Below, piece after piece: positions 42,044-48,838 of a stretch of DNA of 64,000 nt. The notes beneath the pieces are model-generated. The model had not been told where the DNA came from. It ran no database searches and saw only the letters and a program-made list of their open reading frames with translations. The DNA comes from Anaerolineae bacterium. GTDB lineage: Bacteria > Chloroflexota > Anaerolineae > Anaerolineales > Anaerolineaceae. How positions within the stretch are numbered: position 1 is the stretch's first letter; each line of letters begins with the position of its first letter. A program made the translations under genes and the position numbers. Location of the stretch: positions 62,001 to 126,000 of the forward strand of contig JABLWW010000014.1 of the NCBI GenBank assembly GCA_013178295.1, given 5' to 3'.

Positions 42044-43150
42044 CTAGGCGTTTTGGCGGACGCGGATGCGGGCGATGATCAGCAGGGCTGCTCCGCCCAG
42101 CGCCATGACGGCTCCCTGCACCCACAAGGGCTGGAAGAAGAGCCGCGCCAGACGGGCAAGGCTGGCGGACACTTCGGCGCGCACCAGTTCTGAGGTCTGC
42201 GCCAAAAGGGCATTGCTTATCAGGTTTGCCAGCAGCGGCTGCGCCGCGCCTGCCAGCAGCAGCGTCAGCGCGCCTGCCACCAGCAGCGGGATGCCGGCAT
42301 ATATCCCCAAACGGCGGCGGTCGAAACGGCTGAGCGCCAGCAGCGCCAGCAGAAAGACCAGCGCCAGCACCCACATCCAGTGTGCTGCAAAACGCACCCG
42401 CCGCAGCAGCGTTTTGACTGCCTGCGGGTTGGCAGATGGGCTTTCTTCCAGCATTTTGCCAAAGTTGAATTCCAGTGGGACGTTCTCGTTGACGATCTCC
42501 AGGGCGTGGACGTAGTCGTCAATTTGATCCGTACGGTAGGGCATGGGGAACTGGCACAGGTTATAGAGCACCTCCACGCCGGGCGGCACCTGCGACAGCC
42601 GCGCCTGAAAATCTGCCACCTCTTCGGGCTTGCACTGCGGCAGGGCGGCATAAGCGGTGAGGATGGCTTCTTTGCCCTCATTGCCGCTCACGCGCGCCTT
42701 GAGCGGCTGCATGTTCCACACCAGCTTGGGAGCGGGGTCGGGCGAGTCGATCCATGTATACAGGGCGTCCACACTGACCGAAACCAGATGGTTAATGAAG
42801 TCATCGGTCACCAGCAGTTTTTTGATGGCGCGCCAGTCGTCCAGGCTGACAAAAGACAGCAGCAGGGCAATATCAGGCTCGTCCACGCCGCTCAGCGCTT
42901 CGCCGCGTTCCACACGCTGGCGGGCGCGCTGTTCGGAGAAGGCTTGCAGCACCGCCGCAACCAGGTCTGATTTGACCATCTCATCCGTCAGTGTCTGTTT
43001 GACCAGCGGCGGGTTGAACAGCACCCGCCAGACGTCAAACCCCACCGCCCCCACAACCGCGGTGATGACAAACAGCACACCCAGCACAATCACAGCCGCG
43101 CGGCGCCCTGTGCTGCGCGGCTGTGATTTTGAGACATTCTGACTCTCCAT
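42044..43150 (-). CDS. Membrane protein of unknown function
   Basis: 368 residues. One N-terminal helix (VIVLGVLFVITAVVGAVGF), a long extracytoplasmic region (roughly 45-270) and three C-terminal helices (WVLALVFLLALLALSRF, YAGIPLLVAGALTLLLAG, VMALGGAALLIIARI). The extracytoplasmic part has paired Cys (LPQCKPEEV, LYNLCQFP). ATG 43150 is chosen because AGGAGG lies 8 nt upstream. It overlaps the end of the lipoprotein gene at 43152 by a few bases of leader, so both form one operon. I do not recognise the family. Confidence 0.8.
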   Translation of the reverse strand: MESQNVSKSQPRSTGRRAAVIVLGVLFVITAVVGAVGFDVWRVLFNPPLVKQTLTDEMVKSDLVAAVLQAFSEQRARQRVERGEALSGVDEPDIALLLSFVSLDDWRAIKKLLVTDDFINHLVSVSVDALYTWIDSPDPAPKLVWNMQPLKARVSGNEGKEAILTAYAALPQCKPEEVADFQARLSQVPPGVEVLYNLCQFPMPYRTDQIDDYVHALEIVNENVPLEFNFGKMLEESPSANPQAVKTLLRRVRFAAHWMWVLALVFLLALLALSRFDRRRLGIYAGIPLLVAGALTLLLAGAAQPLLANLISNALLAQTSELVRAEVSASLARLARLFFQPLWVQGAVMALGGAALLIIARIRVRQNA

Positions 43151-43151
43151 C

Positions 43152-43664
43152 TTACTCGCCTCCTGACGCATAAACAAGCGTATATTCCCACGTCTCTGCC
43201 CCCTGCCGCTGGAGCAGCAGTTTGCCGTCTTCTTGCATCCTGCCGCTGATCGTGCCCATCAGCTGGTCGGAATTGGGCGGGGCAAGCGCAAAGCGCACTT
43301 CTTTTCCGTCAAATTGATAGGTGCCGTGGTTGTATCTGCTCATCGTGGCGGGCGAAAGATACCCCGCCACCGCTTTCCATGACTCCTGACAGCTGCCATA
43401 GCCCTGCACAAACAAATCAATCACCTCGCCGCCGGGGAAGAAACGCACGATGTTGAACTCGTCCTCGTCAATGGGCGATTTCCAGCAGAAGGCGGCGTCC
43501 AGGGCGCGCGCTGCACCCAGTGTGGGGAGCGGGGTGAGGGTAGGAATGGGGACAGTAAGCGTTGGCGGCTGGGTTGGTTCGGGCGGCGGCGCAGCAAGCT
43601 GCATGACGTCGCAGGCGGAGAGCAGCCAGACAAAAACAGCTGCCAAAAGAGCGAATTTTCGCAT
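43152..43664 (-). CDS. Small lipoprotein of unknown function
   Basis: 170 residues. Lipobox LLSAC (C18) is followed by a Pro/Thr-rich spacer (PPEPTQPPTLTVPIPTLTP) and a compact domain of about 110 residues with two Cys (DAAFCWKSP, GYGSCQES) that may form a disulfide. GGAGGA precedes the ATG. It has a clear promoter at 43696-43724 and is followed directly by the membrane protein at 43150, its probable partner. Confidence 0.8.
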   Translation of the reverse strand: MRKFALLAAVFVWLLSACDVMQLAAPPPEPTQPPTLTVPIPTLTPLPTLGAARALDAAFCWKSPIDEDEFNIVRFFPGGEVIDLFVQGYGSCQESWKAVAGYLSPATMSRYNHGTYQFDGKEVRFALAPPNSDQLMGTISGRMQEDGKLLLQRQGAETWEYTLVYASGGE

Positions 43665-43695
43665 TTTGTCCTCCAGCGAACGCTTGTTTTTTTAC

Positions 43696-43724
43696 ATTAT
43701 ATATAGAAAATTTGCAGATTTCAA
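43696..43724 (-). promoter_or_regulatory. Sigma-70-type promoter of the lipoprotein/membrane protein pair
   Basis: On the minus strand TTGAAA (43724-43719), 17 bp, TATAAT (43701-43696). The ATG follows 32 bp later. Confidence 0.8.
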
Positions 43725-43763
43725 GCAGGCTGTCCGCTTTTTGCCCGCTGTATGGTGGCTGGT

Positions 43764-43976
43764 TTAGGTGTTCGATGAGTGGCAGCCGCCTGCCAGCGGA
43801 CAGCCGCAGCAAGCCGCGGCGGGGCTGCTGCTGCAAACGGTGTGCACCCGTCCGCGCCGCTCCAAATCTGCCAGCATTGCGCGCACCAGCTCCGCGTCGG
43901 CGTCCAGTCGGCGCGCCAGGTCGGCGAGGGTGAATACGCCTCCCTGACGGGTCATTTCCAGCAGGCGTTCGAGCAT
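43764..43976 (-). CDS. feoC: FeoC-like winged-helix protein with C-terminal cysteine cluster
   Basis: 70 residues. The N-terminal helix-turn-helix (MLERLLEMTRQGGVFTLADL, then LVRAMLADLERRGRV) is followed by a Cys-rich tail (VCSSSP, CCGCPLAGGC) that could bind an Fe-S cluster, as in FeoC proteins. It starts 1 nt after the feoB stop, with GGGAGG upstream. FeoC proteins regulate FeoB stability or expression. The longer upstream frame lies inside feoB. Confidence 0.85.
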   Translation of the reverse strand: MLERLLEMTRQGGVFTLADLARRLDADAELVRAMLADLERRGRVHTVCSSSPAAACCGCPLAGGCHSSNT

Positions 43977-43977
43977 C

Positions 43978-46026
43978 TCAACCTCCCAGCGCCCGCGCCA
44001 GCGTATACACGCCCGCCCCAGCCGCAAACGAAACCACCAGCATCAGCAGCACATTGACCGCCGCCCACTTCCACGATCCGCTTTCCTGCCGCAGGACGGC
44101 AAGCGTTGCCGCGCAGGGGATGAAGAGCAGTGCAATGGTCATAAACGCCAGTCCGGAGGCGGGTGAATAGGTTGTTGCCAGCGTCTGCGCCAGCCCGCTG
44201 TCTTCGCCGCGCCCAAAGAGCACGCCCAGCGTGGCAACGGCATTCTCCTTTGCCAAAAAGCTGGAAAGCAGCGCCACCGTCAGCCGCCAGTCCAGCCCCG
44301 CCAGACGTCCCAGCGGCGCAAAGAATCGACCGATCTGCGCCAGGTAGCTGGTTTCCATCTCGCCGCCGGGCAGCACCGCAAGCGCCCACACCCCCAGCGA
44401 AAAGAGCAGGATGAGCGTGGCGGCTTTGCGTATAAATGCCAGCGAGCGCTGCCACACCAGCAGGGCGATGGTGCGCAGGTTGGGGATGTGATAGAGCGGC
44501 AGTTCCATGATGAATGCCGAGCGTTCACCCTTGAACAGCAGACGGTTGAGCGCCATCCCGCTCACGACCAGCAGCAGCAGTGCAAAGAGCACCAGTCCCC
44601 ACGAGACAAGTGCCCCCTGTGCGCCAAAAAAGGCAGCCGCCAGAAAAGCCAGCACCGCCATACGCGCCGCACACGGCACCAGCGGCGCCAGCAGCATGGT
44701 CAGCAGGCGCGCTGGCCAGGATTCGATCACCCGCGTCCCCATCACCGCTGGGACGTTACAGCCAAACCCCAAAAAGAGTGGCAGAAACGACTTGCCGTGC
44801 AGCCCCATGGCGTGCATCAAGCGGTCCATGACAAAAGCGGCGCGCGCCATGTAGCCCACATCTTCCAGCAGCCCAAAGACAGAAAAGAAGATGACCAGAA
44901 TGGGCAAAAAGGTGATCACCGCTCCCGCGCCGCCGATCAAGCCGTCTATCACCAGCCCGCGCAGCCAGAAGGGCGCCGCCGCAAGCCAGCCTCGGGCGGT
45001 TTCTGTCAGCGGCATAAGCAGGGCGCTTTCCAGCCATTCCTGCAGCGGCGCGCCGATGGTGAAAGTCAGCCAAAACACCGCCCCCAGAATGAGCGCCAGG
45101 ATGACCAGACCCAGCACAGGGTGGGTGGCAAAGCGGTCGAGACGGTCGGTGAGGCTCATCTGCCCGCCGATCGGACGGTGCACCGCCGCCCGCAGCATGC
45201 GTTCGATCCACGCATAGCGCCCCGAGGCGATTGCCAGCCCGGCGTCATCGTGCGCTTTGAGCAGCGCGTGCAGGCTCTCCCAGCGTTCTTCGGGGAGGTG
45301 CGCCTGCATCTGACGCAGGATTTCGCCGTCGCCTTCCAGCAGTTTGCTTGCTGTCCAAGCGGCGGGGTAGTCCGGCGGGACAAAGCCGGTGATCAGCTGC
45401 TGCGCCTGATCGAGCACCTGCTGATGGTCGGGGCGGATGGCGGGCAGACGGCGCGGCGGAAGGAGATAGCTGCCCGTCAGACAGTCTTCAATCACGTCCA
45501 GCAGACGCCGCACGCCCTCGGCGCGGGTGGCAACCAGCGGCACCACCGGCACCCCCAGGGCGGCTTCCAGCACCGGGACGTCAATCTGAATCCCCTGCTG
45601 GGCGGCGACATCCATCATGTTGAGCGCCACCACCAGGGGGGCGGGCAGGGCAATCAGTTCCGCCACCAGATACAGACTGCGCTCCAGATGGGCGGCGCTG
45701 ACCACCGCCACCACCAGGTCGGGCTTTTCGTGCAGGATGTACTCGCGGGCGATGATCTCCTCCGGCGAATTTGCCGAGAGGCTGTACGTGCCGGGCAGGT
45801 CAACCAGACGCAGGGTGCGCTGGTGATGGACGAAGCCGCCCTGACGCTGTTCGACCGTCTTGCCGGGCCAGTTGCCCACATGCTGGTTGAGACCGGTGAG
45901 CAGATTGAAAAGGGTGGATTTGCCCATGTTGGGCTGCCCCGCCAGGGCAATCACGGCAGTACGTTCGGCTGGCGGGTGGACGGCCGGGGCGCTGTGTTGT
46001 TGTGCACTGCGGAGGGCGTCGTTCAT
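43978..46026 (-). CDS. feoB: Ferrous iron transporter FeoB
   Basis: 682 residues. The N-terminal G domain has GQPNMGKST (30-38), the G2/switch-I region GNWPGKTVE, G3 VDLPGTYSL and G4 NMMD. A GDI-like helical region precedes the membrane part, which begins near residue 305 and carries the two Gate motifs, including FGCNVPAVMGTR and LVPCAARMAVLAFL, with their conserved Cys. The size is normal. It imports Fe2+ across the cytoplasmic membrane together with FeoA. The start overlaps the feoA stop by 4 nt. Confidence 0.96.
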   Translation of the reverse strand: MNDALRSAQQHSAPAVHPPAERTAVIALAGQPNMGKSTLFNLLTGLNQHVGNWPGKTVEQRQGGFVHHQRTLRLVDLPGTYSLSANSPEEIIAREYILHEKPDLVVAVVSAAHLERSLYLVAELIALPAPLVVALNMMDVAAQQGIQIDVPVLEAALGVPVVPLVATRAEGVRRLLDVIEDCLTGSYLLPPRRLPAIRPDHQQVLDQAQQLITGFVPPDYPAAWTASKLLEGDGEILRQMQAHLPEERWESLHALLKAHDDAGLAIASGRYAWIERMLRAAVHRPIGGQMSLTDRLDRFATHPVLGLVILALILGAVFWLTFTIGAPLQEWLESALLMPLTETARGWLAAAPFWLRGLVIDGLIGGAGAVITFLPILVIFFSVFGLLEDVGYMARAAFVMDRLMHAMGLHGKSFLPLFLGFGCNVPAVMGTRVIESWPARLLTMLLAPLVPCAARMAVLAFLAAAFFGAQGALVSWGLVLFALLLLVVSGMALNRLLFKGERSAFIMELPLYHIPNLRTIALLVWQRSLAFIRKAATLILLFSLGVWALAVLPGGEMETSYLAQIGRFFAPLGRLAGLDWRLTVALLSSFLAKENAVATLGVLFGRGEDSGLAQTLATTYSPASGLAFMTIALLFIPCAATLAVLRQESGSWKWAAVNVLLMLVVSFAAGAGVYTLARALGG

Positions 46027-46265
46027 GACTGCTGCTCCGTAATGAGGATGCGCTGCGCCTCACCGCGTCCGAGCGCCACGCGCGTCTGGCGCACCTCGAC
46101 CAGCAGCGGGCCATGTCCGTAGTTTTGCAGCATGGCGATCCTCACCCCTGGGGTAAAGCCCAAGGCGGCAAGGCGGGCGGTCAGCCCGCGCCCGCCATTC
46201 AACGCCAGAAGTGTGCCCTGATGACCGGGTTTGAGATCGCACAGAGGTAGGGGGGGAGTTGTCAT
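46023..46265 (-). CDS. feoA: Ferrous iron transport protein FeoA
   Basis: 80 residues with an SH3-like fold: LKPGHQGTLLALNGG, then RLAALGFTPGVRIAMLQNY and the C-terminal VALGRGEAQRILI. It is a small cytosolic partner of FeoB and the first gene of a feoABC operon with 4-nt coupling to feoB. The promoter carries a probable iron-responsive dyad. Confidence 0.95.
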   Translation of the reverse strand: MTTPPLPLCDLKPGHQGTLLALNGGRGLTARLAALGFTPGVRIAMLQNYGHGPLLVEVRQTRVALGRGEAQRILITEQQS

Positions 46266-46303
46266 GGTTAGCCCTTTGTGTTTTGTGTGGATTAAGTTTT
46301 AAT

Positions 46304-46335
46304 ATTAGTATATGCTAATACTATAGCGGAGTCAA
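46304..46335 (-). promoter_or_regulatory. feo promoter with DtxR-like dyad
   Basis: On the minus strand TTGACT (46335-46330), 17 bp, TATACT (46312-46307). The dyad attagtatatgctaat (46304-46319) overlaps the -10 and part of the spacer. TTAG...CTAA arms resemble sites of DtxR/MntR-type metalloregulators, and a classical Fur box is not evident. Repression when iron is plentiful is inferred. Confidence 0.65.
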
Positions 46336-46397
46336 GGGGCGCTTGCGTTCCCGCCGGGCGGCGGCTTGCTTATTCTGTGTGCGGCGTTTGTTGCTGT

Positions 46398-46423
46398 TTG
46401 ACAACCAATGGTAAAATTATAAT
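46398..46423 (+). promoter_or_regulatory. Possible promoter of the kinase-cyclase operon
   Basis: TTGACA (46398-46403) and TATAAT (46418-46423) are good hexamers, but the spacer is only 14 bp, so the pairing may be wrong. The region 46341-46510 contains no gene. Confidence 0.4.
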
Positions 46424-46510
46424 AACAACGATGGTGCGTTAACAAATCTTGCTAGCTGGCTGTGCAGTTCTCCGCGCAGCCTATGAAAGGGAAAAGGGGC
46501 AAAACAGGGT

Positions 46511-48838
46511 TTGAACGGGCTTGCTGTGCTCCGCCGCTGTTCATCCGTTGCCGCAGTTGTGTTGCGGCGATGGGCGGGGGTGTGTCTTGCCCTCGTCCTG
46601 CTGGCGTTTCCCTTGGCTGGTGGTGCGCATGCCGCTCAGTCCGTGCCTGCCCACCCGGCGATGGTGCTCATCCTCAATTCCTACCATCCCGGTTTGCCCT
46701 TTTCGGATGGCGAAATGGAGGGCATCCGCTCCACCCTGCCGCCCGATACGATCTACCGCATCGAGTACATGGACTCCAAGCGCATTGCCAGCGATGCCTA
46801 CCGCCGTCTGCTGTTTGAAACCTATCAGATGAAATACGCCACCCAGCGTTTTGACCTGATCTTCTCGCTGGATGACGATGCCCTGCACTTTTTGCTGCAA
46901 TACGGCGATGCCCTTTTTCCCGATACGCCGGTGGTCTTTTGCGGCGTCAACCGCTTTGAGGATGCCATGCTGGAGGGGCATGCGCAGTACACCGGCGTGG
47001 TGGAGACGCTGGACAACGAGAAGACGATTGAGGTTGCGCTGCAGCTGTGGCCCAAAGCGCAGCGCGTGCTGGTCATCACCGATAACACCACCACCGGAGT
47101 GTTCAACCGCCAGTACGTCCAGCGTCTGGCGCAGAGCGGTTCTTTTGACGTTCCGCTGGAGTTTCTCGACCGCGGCGAGGGGCTGCTGCTGAGCGAGCTT
47201 GTTGAGGCGGTGCGCCGCGCCCCGCCTGACAGCGTCATCTACTACGCCGACTTTTTTCAGGATCGCAGTGGGAAGACGCTTGACCCGGGGCAGGTGATGG
47301 AAGCTGTTTCGGGGGCGGCGCCTGTGCCGGTCTTTGTGCATGGCGCGATGTATCTGGGGCATGGGGCAGTGGGCGGCAAGGTGAGCGGGGGCAGGTATCA
47401 GGGCGAGGAAGCCGCCCGGCTTGGGCTGCGCATTCTGCAGGGGACGCCCGCGGCGCAAATCCCCGTGCAAAAAGACCCCGTGACGCGCTACACCTTTGAC
47501 GCACGCCAGCTCAAACGCTGGAATATTTCGTCCTCTTTGCTGCCGCCGGAGAGCGTGGTGATCAACCGCACCGATACCTTCTATCAGCGGTATGCGCTCT
47601 ATATCTGGGCGGCGGCGGCTTTTATCCTCGTCGAAACCATCCTGCTGGCGGGGCTGGTGTTCAACTTTCTCCAGCGGCGGCGGGCGGTTGCCCGTCTGGC
47701 GCGCAGCGAGGAGCGCTTCCGTCAGCTGGCAGACCTGCTGCCCCAGCCGCTGTTCGAAGCCGATCTGCAGGGCAGGGTGACGTTTGCCAACCAGCAGGCG
47801 TACCGCACCTTTGGCTACCAGCCGCAGGAAGTCGAGGATGGGCGGGTGAGTGTGTTCGATGTCATCGCCCCCAGCGAGCGCCAGCAGGTGGCAGACGATT
47901 TGCGTAGCCTGCTGCAGGAGCATAGCAAACACCGCGAGTATCTGGCATTGCGCGGGGATGGCAGCACCTTCCCGGCGGATGTGTACGTCTCGCTGATCCA
48001 CGACAACGGCCGACCGATTGGTCTGCGCGGGCTGGTGATTGACATCAGCGAGCGCAAGGAGATGACCGAGCGCATGATCCAGTCGCAGAAGCTTGCCGAT
48101 TTGGGCACGCTGGCGGCAGGCATTGCCCACGAGATCAACACCCCGCTTCAGGTCATCACCGCCAGCAGCGAAAACCTGCTTGCCAGCCTGCGCCGCGGAG
48201 AGGTGCAGATCGAAAGTTTGCAGCGGCGGGTGGATCACATCCACACCAGCGGCTGGCGCATCGCCGCTATCGTCAAATCGCTGCTTGCCTATGCCCGTCA
48301 AAGCGAGGGGCAGATGGGGCGGCATCACCTCAACGACCTGGTGCAAAACGCCCTGCTGCTGGTGGAGCACCAGATACGGGTGTGGTCGAACGTGCAGGTG
48401 ATGTTTGAGCCTGGCGCTGACCTGCCGGAGTTGACCTGCGATGCCAACAAGATCACGCAGGTCATCCTCAACCTGCTGACCAATGCCCGCGATGCCATGC
48501 CGCACGGCGGAAGTATCATCCTGCGCACCGGCTTTGACGCCGAACGCGGCATGCTCACCCTGACGGTCAGCGACACAGGCGAGGGCATGTCGGCTGAGGT
48601 GCAAAAGCGCATCTTTGATCCTTTCTACACCACCAAGCCGCCGGGCAAGGGCACCGGGCTGGGGCTTTCGATTGTCTTTGGCATCGTGCGTGCGCACGGC
48701 GGTGAGATCGCGGTGCAGAGCGCCCCGCGAGAGGGCAGCACCTTTGTGGTGTGTCTGCCCCTTCAGCCGCCGCCCGCGCAGGAAACGCCGGACGACGCGG
48801 CGGAGGAGCCGCTGCCCCCGCGCTGGAGGGAAACGTGA
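46511..48838 (+). CDS. Membrane sensor histidine kinase with ABC-substrate-binding-like sensor and PAS domain
   Basis: 775 residues. A signal/anchor (17-42) is followed by an extracytoplasmic domain of the ABC_sub_bind type (VLILNSYHPGLPFSDGEMEG, DLIFSLDDDALHFLLQYG, PVVFCGVNRF) to about 345. Then come one membrane helix (YIWAAAAFILVETILLAGLVF), a PAS domain (395-515), a HisKA-type dimerisation domain with the phosphorylated His in AAGIAHEINTPLQVI, and an HATPase (N-box LTNARDAM, DTGEGM, GTGLGLS). No receiver is attached. The start at TTG 46511 is uncertain. It overlaps the next gene by 4 nt (GTGA), so it probably feeds a response that includes cyclic-di-GMP synthesis. Confidence 0.9.
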   Translation: MNGLAVLRRCSSVAAVVLRRWAGVCLALVLLAFPLAGGAHAAQSVPAHPAMVLILNSYHPGLPFSDGEMEGIRSTLPPDTIYRIEYMDSKRIASDAYRRLLFETYQMKYATQRFDLIFSLDDDALHFLLQYGDALFPDTPVVFCGVNRFEDAMLEGHAQYTGVVETLDNEKTIEVALQLWPKAQRVLVITDNTTTGVFNRQYVQRLAQSGSFDVPLEFLDRGEGLLLSELVEAVRRAPPDSVIYYADFFQDRSGKTLDPGQVMEAVSGAAPVPVFVHGAMYLGHGAVGGKVSGGRYQGEEAARLGLRILQGTPAAQIPVQKDPVTRYTFDARQLKRWNISSSLLPPESVVINRTDTFYQRYALYIWAAAAFILVETILLAGLVFNFLQRRRAVARLARSEERFRQLADLLPQPLFEADLQGRVTFANQQAYRTFGYQPQEVEDGRVSVFDVIAPSERQQVADDLRSLLQEHSKHREYLALRGDGSTFPADVYVSLIHDNGRPIGLRGLVIDISERKEMTERMIQSQKLADLGTLAAGIAHEINTPLQVITASSENLLASLRRGEVQIESLQRRVDHIHTSGWRIAAIVKSLLAYARQSEGQMGRHHLNDLVQNALLLVEHQIRVWSNVQVMFEPGADLPELTCDANKITQVILNLLTNARDAMPHGGSIILRTGFDAERGMLTLTVSDTGEGMSAEVQKRIFDPFYTTKPPGKGTGLGLSIVFGIVRAHGGEIAVQSAPREGSTFVVCLPLQPPPAQETPDDAAEEPLPPRWRET

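Noticed and set aside
44488-46122. A 544-codon open frame on the + strand opposite feoB
   Set aside because: feoB has all G-domain and gate motifs on the - strand; the + strand product is a compositional artefact.
46541-48697. A 718-codon open frame on the - strand opposite the membrane kinase
   Set aside because: Arg/His/Leu-rich translation without domains, fully inside a convincing histidine kinase gene on the other strand.
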